NCBI GenBank assembly: GCA_003141435.1
Contig: PLLW01000113.1
Span: 12,232 to 68,216 of the forward strand
DNA length: 55,985 bases
Direction of reading: 5' to 3'
Source: Ignavibacteriales bacterium
GTDB taxonomy: Bacteria; Bacteroidota; Ignavibacteria; Ignavibacteriales; Ignavibacteriaceae
Shown piece after piece: positions 8,887-17,569 of this stretch. Position 1 is the stretch's first letter; the number at the start of each line of letters is the position of its first letter. Below the pieces are notes generated by a model. That model was given only the letters and a program-made list of their open reading frames with translations. It was not told the origin of the DNA and made no database searches. The position numbers were made by a program, and so were the translations under genes.

Positions 8887-9189
8887 ATGACTGAGTTATC
8901 TTCCGACGAAAATATATTGGAATCCAAAGACGAATTTATGAACCGAGCTACTGATATTGTTAGCCATTACTCACCCAAGAAGAAGAATGACGATAGTGAT
9001 GATCTAGATAATGACGACTTTGATGACGAAGATGATGATTTAGAAGATGAAGATGATTATTATGAAGTAGACGAAGAAGAAGAACCTGTGTCTGAAGAAC
9101 CTGACGAAGAGGAGTTTTATGAAGAAGATTTTGATTTCGAAGATGAAGAGGACGATGATCTTCTTGACGAGGATGAGGAAGAGTTTTAA
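8887..9189 (+). CDS. Small highly acidic low-complexity protein
   Basis: 100 residues. About 32 residues at the N-terminus have mixed composition (MTELSSDENILESKDEF through SHYSPKKKND). From about residue 35 to the end the protein is almost entirely Asp and Glu with a few Tyr and Phe. No family is recognised. A purine-rich ribosome site (AAGAAAGG) precedes the ATG by 4-5 bp, which supports translation. The gene converges with hldD and the two stop codons overlap by four bases (9186-9189). The composition suggests an intrinsically disordered polyanion, perhaps a nucleic-acid mimic or a partner of a basic protein, but that is only a guess. Confidence 0.65.
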   Translation: MTELSSDENILESKDEFMNRATDIVSHYSPKKKNDDSDDLDNDDFDDEDDDLEDEDDYYEVDEEEEPVSEEPDEEEFYEEDFDFEDEEDDDLLDEDEEEF

Positions 9190-10151
9190 AGGTATCTGTT
9201 CTGCAGTAAATAATTTTTAACATAGTCGGCTACTCCATCCTCCAAACTAAATAATGGATGGGTATAACCGGCTTTTTTTATTTTAGAAATATCGGCTTCA
9301 GTAAAATACTGATACTTGGATTTAAGATGGGGGGGCAAGTTGATATAATCAATTTCTACAGGTTTTCCCAAAGCACTAAAAATGGATTTAACTAAATCAT
9401 TCCATGTCCTTGCTTTACCTGAACCAACATTATAAATGCCATTCTTTTCCCTATTGAACAAGAAGAATAGAGTCATTTCGACAGCATCTTTTATATATAT
9501 AAAATCTCTTTTCTGTTCTCCATCTTTATATAAAGGATTTTCAGACTTAAATAATTTTACTTTGCCTGTTTCCTTTATCTGATCGTAAGCCTTATTAACA
9601 ACACTTCTCATATCTTCTTTATGATATTCATTAGGACCATAAACATTAAAATATTTAATCCCTGCAATTTTATCTGTTAAATTATTCCGGATAGCCCATA
9701 GATCGAAAAGTTGCTTTGAGTAGCCATACATATTAAGAGGACGCAGGAGATTTATTTCGGATTCATTATCACCAAAGCCTAAGGAACCATCTCCATATGT
9801 GGCTGCAGAAGAGGCATATATAAATCTTATGTTTTTATTAACAGAATACAATGCAAGCGATTTGGTATACTCATAATTATTTTCGATTAAATAATCTGCA
9901 TCTTTTTCAGTTGTAGAAGAATTGGCACCCATGTGGATAATAGCCTCAATATCTAAATCTGTTTCTGTTTCAATTTTATCTAGGAAATCCCACTTATTCA
10001 TATAATCAGCAAATTTTAAGGAAGTAAGGTTCTTCCATTTCTCATCAATCCCTAATTCATCCACAATTAAGATATTGTCATTACCAAGCTGGTTCAGACG
10101 CCAAACAATTGCACTTCCAATAAATCCTGCGCCGCCGGTCACTACTATCAT
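9186..10151 (-). CDS. hldD: ADP-L-glycero-D-manno-heptose-6-epimerase
   Basis: 321 residues from the ATG at 10151. An extended SDR epimerase, it begins MIVVTGGAGFIGSAIVWRLN (NAD(P) Rossmann motif GGxGFIG). ILIVDELG and the DEKWKNL segment are typical of HldD/RfaD rather than UDP-sugar epimerases. MGANSSTTEKD and the catalytic YGYSKQLFD (YxxxK) follow. It makes the L,D-heptose precursor of the lipopolysaccharide inner core, which implies a Gram-negative envelope. A longer start at 10196 would add 15 residues before the Rossmann motif and is unlikely. It appears to be monocistronic, convergent with the acidic protein gene and divergent from metH. Confidence 0.93.
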   Translation of the reverse strand: MIVVTGGAGFIGSAIVWRLNQLGNDNILIVDELGIDEKWKNLTSLKFADYMNKWDFLDKIETETDLDIEAIIHMGANSSTTEKDADYLIENNYEYTKSLALYSVNKNIRFIYASSAATYGDGSLGFGDNESEINLLRPLNMYGYSKQLFDLWAIRNNLTDKIAGIKYFNVYGPNEYHKEDMRSVVNKAYDQIKETGKVKLFKSENPLYKDGEQKRDFIYIKDAVEMTLFFLFNREKNGIYNVGSGKARTWNDLVKSIFSALGKPVEIDYINLPPHLKSKYQYFTEADISKIKKAGYTHPLFSLEDGVADYVKNYLLQNRYL

Positions 10152-10236
10152 AATATTTTGATATGTCCTAGAATCTGAATTTTTAATGAATATCAATTTA
10201 ATTATATTTATAATTCTTTACAATTAATATCATGAA

Positions 10237-13200
10237 ATGGTTGAAATGAATCCGGTATTCAAACAATTAAGAAATATTCTGAGCCAAAGGATCCTTGTAA
10301 TTGACGGTGCAATGGGGACCATGGTACAGCGGCATGGATTATCTGAAGAGCAGTTCAGAGGAAATAGATTTAAAGACCATCCACATGATCTGAAAGGAAA
10401 TAATGATCTTCTTTCAATAACTCAACCTGAAATTATTAAGAACATTCACCGTGAATACTTTGAAGCAGGTTCTGATATTGTTGAAACAAATACATTCAGC
10501 GCAACATCCGTTGCACAAGCGGATTATAAACTTGAACATATAGTGTATGAACTGAATTATCAATCTGCGAAGATTGCGAAAGAAGTTGCAGCCGAATTCA
10601 CGGCTAAAACTCCGGATAAACCCAGATTTGTTGCCGGCGCATTGGGACCCACCAATAAGAGCCTTTCACTATCGCCGGATGTAAATGATCCGGGATACCG
10701 GGCCGCTACATTTGATGGTATATCCGCTGCTTATTATGAACAGGTAAGAGGATTAGTCGAAGGTGGGGTCGATATATTGTTAGTTGAGACAATATTTGAC
10801 ACCTTAAATAGCAAAGCGGCTATTTATGCTATTGAGAAATACTGCAATGAAAATAACAAACAAATTCCAGTAATGATTTCAGGAACCATTGTTGACCAAA
10901 GCGGCAGAACCTTATCAGGGCAGACAACAGAAGCATTTCTAATTTCAGTTTCGCATACTAAAAATTTACTAAGCATTGGATTAAATTGCGCTTTAGGTGC
11001 AAAACAAATGCGCCCTTTTATAGAAGAGCTGGCAAATAAATCCCCCTGGTTTATCTCAATTTATCCTAATGCCGGACTCCCAAATGAAATGGGAGAATAT
11101 GATGAGACAGCCGAATCGATGGCTTCCGTGCTTAAAGAATTTGCAGAGGATGGTTTCTTTAATATTGTAGGAGGCTGCTGTGGAACCACGCCAGATCATA
11201 TTAAAGCAATCGCAGAAATATCTAAGAAATATAAACCAAGGAAAATTCCCGAAGTTAAGTCATATTTAAGATTAAGCGGGATGGAACCGCTGGTTATACG
11301 TCCCGAAACAAATTTTGTAAATATCGGTGAAAGAACAAACATAACCGGTTCTAAGAAATTTGAAAAGCTTATCATGTCAAATGATTATGAAGGCGCTCTT
11401 ACAGTTGCACGACAGCAAGTTGAGGGAGGAGCACAAGTCCTGGACATTAATATGGATGAAGGGCTGTTGGATTCCGAACTGGCGATGACAAAATTCTTGA
11501 ATTTAATAGCCGCTGAACCGGATATTGCAAAACTTCCCATTATGATTGACTCTTCAAAATGGTCTGTTATTGAAGCCGGATTAAAATGTCTTCAGGGAAA
11601 AGGAATTGTTAATTCAATAAGTCTTAAAGAAGGAGAAAAAGTATTTAAGGAACGCGCGGAAAAAATACTTATGTACGGCGCCGCTGTTATCGTTATGGCT
11701 TTTGATGAACAAGGACAGGCAGACACATTTGAAAAGAAGAAAAAGATTTGTCAGCGTGCTTATAAAATTCTAACTGAAGAAGTAGGATTTCCTCCGCACG
11801 ATATAATCTTTGATCCAAACATTCTGACTGTCGCTACCGGAATTGAGGAGCATAATAATTATGCCGTTGATTACATTGAAACAATTAAATGGATAAAGCA
11901 GAATCTCCCTGAAGCAAAAATAAGCGGAGGAGTAAGTAATATATCCTTCTCTTTCAGGGGGAACAACTTAGTCCGCGAAGCAATGCATTCCGCATTCCTT
12001 TACCATGCTATAAAGGCAGGAATGGACATGGGCATTGTTAATGCGGGACAGCTTGAAGTATATGAAGAAATTCCTAAAGACCTCCTTGTGCTGGTTGAGG
12101 ATGTCCTTTTAAACAGGAGAACCGATGCTACAGAGCGGCTTGTTGAATTTGCAGAAACAATTAAACAAAAAGGGAAGGAAGCTGTAAAGGTAGATGAGTG
12201 GAGAAACCTTCCTGTAAAAGAACGCTTAAAGCATGCGCTAATTAAGGGCATAATTGAATATATAGATGTTGATACCGAAGAAGCCAGAAAGCTATTCGCA
12301 AAACCGATAGAAGTAATTGAGGGTCCATTGATGGACGGGATGAGTGTTGTTGGAGATCTGTTCGGATCGGGAAAAATGTTCCTCCCGCAGGTAGTAAAGA
12401 GTGCAAGGGTAATGAAGAAATCCGTTGCATATCTTATTCCCTTTATAGAGCAGGAAAAACTGGATTCAAATGATACCCGGGAAGCCGGAAAAATATTGAT
12501 GGCTACTGTTAAGGGGGACGTGCACGACATCGGAAAAAATATTGTCGGTGTTGTACTTGGTTGTAATAACTACAAGGTAATTGATCTTGGAGTAATGGTT
12601 CCCACTGATAAAATCTTGCAGACAGCTATAGATGAAAATGTTGATGTGATAGGATTGAGCGGACTGATAACCCCTTCACTTGATGAAATGGTGCATGTTG
12701 CAAAAGAAATGGAAAGGAGAGGATTCAAAATCCCACTTCTAATCGGCGGAGCTACAACTTCCAGGTTACATACAGCAGTAAAAATAGCCCCTGGATATAG
12801 CGGTTCCACAGTTCATGTGCTTGATGCTTCGAGAAGTGTTCCAGTAGTTAGTAATTTAATTAATCCCGATGATTCTGTTAAAATCAAATTCTCTAAAGGG
12901 ATAAAGGAAGAATATAAAAAATTACGGGAAGATCATCTTAAGAAAAAAGAAGCCAAGAATTATCTCAGAATTGAGGATGCAAGAAGAAATAAATTAAAAA
13001 CTGATTGGAATAAAGTAATTCCCGCCAGACCTGATAATTTGGGGGTAACTACATTTAAGAATTTCCCGTTAAGTACGCTAAGAAAATATATTGATTGGAC
13101 TCCTTTCTTTTTAACATGGGAACTGAAAGGAAAATATCCATCAATCTTTGAGAGCGAAAAGTATGGCGTTGAAGCTAAAAAGATATTTGATGACGCGAAT

Positions 13201-13950
13201 ACTTTGCTCGATAGGATAATTAATGAGAAATTACTTGAAGCCAACGGAGTGATCGGACTTTTCCCTGCAAACAGCGTAGGGGATGATGACATTGAAATAT
13301 ATGCTGATGATACAAGGAAAGGAGTCAGAGCCGTCCTCCATACGCTCCGTTCACAATTAATGAAATCAGACAAGGTGCCGAATATAGCACTGGCAGATTA
13401 TATTGCACCCAGGGAATCGGGGATTAAAGATTACATTGGTGCATTTGCAGTTACAACCGGAATCGGAATAGAAGAACTGGTTGAGAAATTTGAAAAAGAC
13501 AATGATGATTACAGCAGCATAATGACGAAAGCCATAGCAGACAGATTAGCCGAAGCATTTGCCGAATATCTTCATTTGATGGTGAGGAAACAATACTGGG
13601 GATATTCACCCAACGAGGACTTTGCATACGAAGAACTAATAAAAGAAAATTATAAAGGAATACGTCCTGCCCCCGGTTATCCTGCACAACCGGATCACAC
13701 GGAAAAGCTAATTATATGGGAATTACTGGATGTTGAAAAAAATACATCTATGAAGTTAACTGAAAGCATGGCAATGTATCCTGCTGCTTCTGTAAGCGGA
13801 TTATATTTCTCACACCCGGAATCACGGTACTTTAACGTAGGAAAAATCGGAAAAGACCAGGTGCTTGATTATCACAAGAGAAAAGGTATGAGTATTGAAG
13901 AAATTGAAAGATGGTTAGGACCCATACTTAATTATGATAAAGGGGAATAA
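10237..13950 (+). CDS. metH: Cobalamin-dependent methionine synthase
   Basis: 1237 residues, the full four-module enzyme. It transfers a methyl group from methyltetrahydrofolate to homocysteine through B12. Module 1 (about 1-330) is the homocysteine domain, with [11 protein letters not shown] at the start and zinc cysteines in GLNCALG and [10 protein letters not shown]. Module 2 (about 355-615) is the pterin-binding barrel ([23 protein letters not shown]). Module 3 (about 650-890) binds cobalamin through [11 protein letters not shown], with H763 as the lower ligand. Module 4 (about 900-1237) is the reactivation domain ([15 protein letters not shown]). It is transcribed alone. The 85-bp upstream gap is too short for a cobalamin riboswitch and shows none. 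A second in-frame ATG at 10246 is an alternative start. Confidence 0.97.
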   Translation: MVEMNPVFKQLRNILSQRILVIDGAMGTMVQRHGLSEEQFRGNRFKDHPHDLKGNNDLLSITQPEIIKNIHREYFEAGSDIVETNTFSATSVAQADYKLEHIVYELNYQSAKIAKEVAAEFTAKTPDKPRFVAGALGPTNKSLSLSPDVNDPGYRAATFDGISAAYYEQVRGLVEGGVDILLVETIFDTLNSKAAIYAIEKYCNENNKQIPVMISGTIVDQSGRTLSGQTTEAFLISVSHTKNLLSIGLNCALGAKQMRPFIEELANKSPWFISIYPNAGLPNEMGEYDETAESMASVLKEFAEDGFFNIVGGCCGTTPDHIKAIAEISKKYKPRKIPEVKSYLRLSGMEPLVIRPETNFVNIGERTNITGSKKFEKLIMSNDYEGALTVARQQVEGGAQVLDINMDEGLLDSELAMTKFLNLIAAEPDIAKLPIMIDSSKWSVIEAGLKCLQGKGIVNSISLKEGEKVFKERAEKILMYGAAVIVMAFDEQGQADTFEKKKKICQRAYKILTEEVGFPPHDIIFDPNILTVATGIEEHNNYAVDYIETIKWIKQNLPEAKISGGVSNISFSFRGNNLVREAMHSAFLYHAIKAGMDMGIVNAGQLEVYEEIPKDLLVLVEDVLLNRRTDATERLVEFAETIKQKGKEAVKVDEWRNLPVKERLKHALIKGIIEYIDVDTEEARKLFAKPIEVIEGPLMDGMSVVGDLFGSGKMFLPQVVKSARVMKKSVAYLIPFIEQEKLDSNDTREAGKILMATVKGDVHDIGKNIVGVVLGCNNYKVIDLGVMVPTDKILQTAIDENVDVIGLSGLITPSLDEMVHVAKEMERRGFKIPLLIGGATTSRLHTAVKIAPGYSGSTVHVLDASRSVPVVSNLINPDDSVKIKFSKGIKEEYKKLREDHLKKKEAKNYLRIEDARRNKLKTDWNKVIPARPDNLGVTTFKNFPLSTLRKYIDWTPFFLTWELKGKYPSIFESEKYGVEAKKIFDDANTLLDRIINEKLLEANGVIGLFPANSVGDDDIEIYADDTRKGVRAVLHTLRSQLMKSDKVPNIALADYIAPRESGIKDYIGAFAVTTGIGIEELVEKFEKDNDDYSSIMTKAIADRLAEAFAEYLHLMVRKQYWGYSPNEDFAYEELIKENYKGIRPAPGYPAQPDHTEKLIIWELLDVEKNTSMKLTESMAMYPAASVSGLYFSHPESRYFNVGKIGKDQVLDYHKRKGMSIEEIERWLGPILNYDKGE

Positions 13951-14120
13951 TCACATATAATACTAAATTATTGCCCTAAATTATCTTCAATTTTAGTTAC
14001 TATATAAAGCGTTTTCCGCAAGTTTTCAATAACTTTACAGCCTAAAATCTAAACGTTTGAACAAACCGGTGGGTATTATAATCGGTTGATATTATATTAT
14101 TGATAAATCTGAGGCGATAA

Positions 14121-15179
14121 ATCACAGAGCAAGAACTAAATCGTTACCATAGGCATATTCTTCTGCCGGAAATTGGCACGAAAGGACAGGAAAATCTGAA
14201 AGGTGCTAAAGTATTAGTAATAGGATGCGGTGGACTGGGCTGTCCTGTACTTCAATATCTGGCAGCAGCAGGTATTGGCAGTTTAGGGATAATCGACCAT
14301 GACAGTGTAGAGGAAAGCAATCTTCAAAGGCAAATTCTTTTTTCAACAGAGGACATAGGGAAACCAAAAGTATCTGTTGCAAAGGAGAAACTTGAGAAGT
14401 ACAATCCATTTGTTGCAATTACAGCCATCCAGGAAAGGCTTGATGTTTCCAATGCTATAGATATTATCCGTCAGTTTGAAATAATTGTTGATTGCTCTGA
14501 TAATTTTTCAACCAGATACCTTGTTAATGATGCATGCGTAATACTTGACAAACCTTTAGTTTCCGGTTCAATATATAAATTTGAAGGACAGGTAACAGTA
14601 TTTAACTATTTAAAGGGACCAACATACCGGTGCCTTTATCCCAATCCATCGCAGCAGGAAATTGTTTCTAATTGTTCTGAAACAGGAGTACTTGGAACAT
14701 TAACCGGGTTAACGGGTACTTTAATGGCGAACGAAGTAATTAAAATAATAACCGGAATTGGCAATGTGCTAAGCGGAAAACTATTAACTTTCGATCTGCT
14801 GTCATCCCGTTTTCAGACATTTGATTATAAGCTTGTTCCGAAAAACAGGGAAATAACTAAACTATTTACTGATTATAATATGTCCTGTGCTGCAGAAATA
14901 AAAGAAATAACTGCACAGGAATTAAAAGAAAAACTATCGCGCAATGAGCCTATACAGATTATCGATGTGCGCGAACCGGATGAATTCCTTGAAAGAAATA
15001 TCGGGGGAATTCTAATCCCTCTGGGACAATTGGAAAAGAACCTGGATAAAATTAAAAAAGATATCCCCTCCGTGATGGTTTGCCGGTCAGGTGTTAGAAG
15101 TATGCGCGCAGCTAAAATTCTGCAGAAGAACAATTTCAATAATATATACAATTTGAAAGGCGGATTGATTAAATACTGA
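14121..15179 (+). CDS. moeB: MoeB/ThiF-type adenylyltransferase with C-terminal rhodanese domain; apparent ATC start
   Basis: An uninterrupted 352-codon frame runs from ATC at 14121. It reads ITEQELNRYHRHILLPEIGT, matching the MoeB N-terminus, then the nucleotide loop VIGCGGLGCPVLQYL, VEESNLQRQILF, DCSDNFSTRYLVND and SETGVLGTLTG. The rhodanese domain occupies about 255-352, with C321 in VMVCRSGVRS. MoeB adenylates the MoaD C-terminus and the rhodanese domain can donate sulfur. An in-frame TAA (14118-14120) directly precedes the ATC, and there is no ATG, GTG or TTG until codon 202. GAGG at 14111-14114 is well placed 6 nt upstream. The first zinc cysteine pair of MoeB is reduced to one cysteine (TYRC). 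It leads the moaA-moaD-moaE cluster. Confidence 0.88.
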   Translation: MTEQELNRYHRHILLPEIGTKGQENLKGAKVLVIGCGGLGCPVLQYLAAAGIGSLGIIDHDSVEESNLQRQILFSTEDIGKPKVSVAKEKLEKYNPFVAITAIQERLDVSNAIDIIRQFEIIVDCSDNFSTRYLVNDACVILDKPLVSGSIYKFEGQVTVFNYLKGPTYRCLYPNPSQQEIVSNCSETGVLGTLTGLTGTLMANEVIKIITGIGNVLSGKLLTFDLLSSRFQTFDYKLVPKNREITKLFTDYNMSCAAEIKEITAQELKEKLSRNEPIQIIDVREPDEFLERNIGGILIPLGQLEKNLDKIKKDIPSVMVCRSGVRSMRAAKILQKNNFNNIYNLKGGLIKY

Positions 15180-15189
15180 TGAAGTCATT

Positions 15190-16161
15190 ATGGAAATAAA
15201 GGATGAACACGGACGCACATTCAAAACATTAAGAGTTAGTCTTACCAGCCTCTGCAATTTTGGATGTGTTTATTGCGTAAACAGCGAAGATAAAGGGGGG
15301 CTGAATGATATTAATTCAAATGCCATATTACATTTAGATTATGATAAACTTGCAGACTTGGTTATCCATCTGCATAAGATCCTTCAGTTTGAATCGGTAA
15401 GACTGACAGGCGGCGAACCGATGCTGTATCAAAACCTTATTCCATTTATTCAAATTCTTAAATCATCCGGGATAAAGAATGTTAAAATGACTACCAACGG
15501 ATTCAACCTTAAGCAGAAGGCGGAGGAGCTGGCATCAGCAGGGGTTAAGGATATTAATATTTCGCTCGATTCCATTGACCCGGAGATTTTCAAGGTTATC
15601 GCCAGAAGAAATTTTCATAGGCAAGTTATTGAAGGAATTGATGCCGCGCTTAAGAATGGAATATCAGTTAAACTTAATGCTGTTATAATGCGCGGGTTAA
15701 ATGAAAACCAGGTTCTGCCATTGCTTGAATATGCAATGTCGAAGAAAATTGGACTCCGTTATCTTGAACTGATGAGGATGGGGCATTTTTACTCAAAGAA
15801 CTTTAATGAATACTTTTTCCCGATGGATGATATTCTTTCAGTTATCAATACGAAATATCCTCTTGCCACATCTGCTTACAGAAATCCTTCAGCAACCGCG
15901 AAGATATTTCAGCTGGAAAACGAATATGAATTCGGAATAATAGCTAATGAATCAGAACCATTTTGTTCTGACTGTGACAGGCTGAGATTGGACAGCGCAG
16001 GAAATATTTATGGATGCCTTAGCGAAGAGAAAAGCGAATATATTTCGGATATCGCAGGTGATGAAATTCAATTATCAGAAAAACTGATAGAAGCGTTAAA
16101 ACATAAACAACCACTGAAATTTAAAGGTAGTCCTTTAATGATGATATCTATCGGGGGTTGA
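15190..16161 (+). CDS. moaA: GTP 3',8-cyclase (molybdopterin synthesis, radical SAM)
   Basis: 323 residues, full length. With MoaC it turns GTP into cyclic pyranopterin monophosphate. The SAM cluster ligands are C22, C26 and C29 in TSLCNFGCVYC. VRLTGGEPMLYQNL and NISLDSIDPE follow. The second, substrate-binding cluster is in EPFCSDCDRLRL with a third cysteine in IYGCLSEE. The protein ends in MMISIGG, the conserved GG tail needed for activity. It begins 10 bp after moeB, so the two are probably co-transcribed. No moaC or moaB is visible in the window. Confidence 0.96.
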   Translation: MEIKDEHGRTFKTLRVSLTSLCNFGCVYCVNSEDKGGLNDINSNAILHLDYDKLADLVIHLHKILQFESVRLTGGEPMLYQNLIPFIQILKSSGIKNVKMTTNGFNLKQKAEELASAGVKDINISLDSIDPEIFKVIARRNFHRQVIEGIDAALKNGISVKLNAVIMRGLNENQVLPLLEYAMSKKIGLRYLELMRMGHFYSKNFNEYFFPMDDILSVINTKYPLATSAYRNPSATAKIFQLENEYEFGIIANESEPFCSDCDRLRLDSAGNIYGCLSEEKSEYISDIAGDEIQLSEKLIEALKHKQPLKFKGSPLMMISIGG

Positions 16162-16201
16162 TTGTTGAGCAAAAAACTTAAATAAAAACGATCAGGTATA
16201 G

Positions 16202-16444
16202 ATGAAATTAAAAATAAGAACGTATGCATCTGTAAAGGAATTATTAGGGGAAACTTTTGAAATAGAAGTTAATGATTACTGCACAATTGAAGAGCTTAAA
16301 AAGAAAATTGTATCTATAAAACCTGAGTCTGCGGGACTATTAAATATATGCCGCTTCGCAATTAATGAATCAATTGTAAATGATGAAACACAAATAAAGG
16401 AAGATGAACATGTCCACATTATCCCCCCATCAAGTGGCGGCTGA
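16202..16444 (+). CDS. moaD: Molybdopterin synthase sulfur carrier subunit
   Basis: 80 residues, a ubiquitin-like beta-grasp protein ending in PPSSGG. The terminal double glycine is adenylated by MoeB and thiocarboxylated to deliver sulfur to MoaE. KIRTYASVKELLGE and EDEHVHIIPPSSGG match MoaD. Its 3' end overlaps the start of moaE by 35-41 bases. Confidence 0.9.
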   Translation: MKLKIRTYASVKELLGETFEIEVNDYCTIEELKKKIVSIKPESAGLLNICRFAINESIVNDETQIKEDEHVHIIPPSSGG

Positions 16445-16856
16445 ACCTGAGTTCATCACCGAAAAACCAATTGATATTGATAAATTACTTCTTAATGCGC
16501 ATCATCCGGCGGCGGGAGGTATCGTTTTGTTCTGTGGTGAGGTTAGGGATAATCATGCAGGCAAAGCTGTAAAATATCTCTTATATGAATCCTATGTCCC
16601 TCTTGCAGAAAAAATAATACGGGAAATAGTTCAGACTGCTATTCAGAAATGGAATCTTCAATATGCCGCATCTATACACCGGATAGGAAAACTTAAAGCG
16701 TCTTCTTGTGCTGTAGCAGTTGTAACGGCACATGCGCACCGCAAGGAAGCGTATGAAGCAAACCAATATATTATTGACAGAATAAAACATGAGGCGCCAA
16801 TCTGGAAATGCGAATTTTACGAAGACGGCACCCATGAATGGGGAAAGAACTGCTGA
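16410..16856 (+). CDS. moaE: Molybdopterin synthase catalytic subunit
   Basis: 148 residues from the ATG at 16410. It inserts two sulfurs into cyclic pyranopterin to make molybdopterin. Motifs are GIVLFCGEVRDNHAGK, LLYESYVPLAEK, IHRIGKLKASSCAVAV, HRKEAYEANQYIIDRIK and APIWKCEFYEDG, carrying the conserved Arg, His and Lys residues of the active site. Two nearby ATGs (16404 and 16410) lie inside moaD. 16410 has the better spacing (8 nt) from the AAGGA at 16397-16401. No start exists after the moaD stop, so the two genes really do overlap in different frames. Confidence 0.93.
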   Translation: MSTLSPHQVAAEPEFITEKPIDIDKLLLNAHHPAAGGIVLFCGEVRDNHAGKAVKYLLYESYVPLAEKIIREIVQTAIQKWNLQYAASIHRIGKLKASSCAVAVVTAHAHRKEAYEANQYIIDRIKHEAPIWKCEFYEDGTHEWGKNC

Positions 16857-17569
16857 TGCTATTTTAGCCTCTGCAAAACATAACTTCCAAGAACATTTCA
16901 ACCCTATTATCTCCCCTCTAAACTAGTCCCAAAACGAGACAAATCGATAAAATTTACCCCTATATTCTACACGGCTCAGATGCGAGAGATGAGCGACTCA
17001 GATACGGCTCAGATAATACCCTCCCTTCACTGTCTCAAAATGTTCCATATAACCTAAAACATCTAATTTTTCTTACAACTTAAGGCTTTCGGGGGATGTA
17101 GAGATATGGACACTTTGCGACAAGATAAATGGCAGTCTATATCTCACAATAATTTTAACTACTTAATTAATAAAAAATATCCCATTGAAGTTTCTCAAGA
17201 ATATTCATGCTTTTATTTAAGAGAATAATTTAATATCATAAATCCTACAAATAAATCTTTGCCTTTCTACATAGAACAATTTAAGTTTGTAGAGTAGCTC
17301 TATAAATTGATCGGGATTTATGATAAGCTCATATTGATTCTATGCTATTCAAAGACAATTTCTCCCCGTAAATGCATAATTATAAAATATGTTTCCAAAA
17401 GTAAATTAAATGACATGTTTCATTTATAATATGTCAGCTATTTCTTTAGAATTGATATAAATTGTCTGATACCGCCGCTTATCGGCAATGGTATTATACC
17501 TTCTTTCCTATTTTTATTATTATGAAAGAATATAGTAAATAGAATGATAAAATATTATGTGAGGCAAAA
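16857..17569. other. 713-bp intergenic region without a gene
   Basis: No open frame with coding character is seen. The region holds the 11-bp-period array at 16967-17021 and, at 17469-17494, a hairpin (ATACC GCCG loop CGGC AAT GGTAT). It ends with the GAGG ribosome site of the metalloprotease gene. It is AT-richer than the molybdopterin genes before it. No clear T-tract terminator for moaE could be found. Confidence 0.6.
16967..17021. repeat. 11-bp-period tandem array A
   Basis: Five consecutive 11-bp units with consensus AGATACGGCTC begin at 16967, 16978, 16989, 17000 and 17011. Units diverge at one to several positions, but the 11-bp phase is exact. The unit ATGAGCGACTC at 16989 recurs with one mismatch in array B near 44.7 kb on the opposite strand. 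Confidence 0.65.

Noticed and set aside
10197-10236. Cobalamin riboswitch upstream of metH
   Set aside because: The gap between hldD and metH is too short and contains no B12-box or long stems.
12000-12530. 176-codon minus-strand frame opposite metH
   Set aside because: It is a Ser-rich antisense shadow of the conserved cobalamin modules.
13951-14120. Molybdenum cofactor riboswitch before moeB
   Set aside because: Only short weak hairpins (for example AACCG/CGGTT at 14064-14086) are seen, without the conserved Moco motif layout.
16967-17021. CRISPR array from short repeats
   Set aside because: The unit is 11 bp, contiguous and without spacers, so it is not CRISPR.
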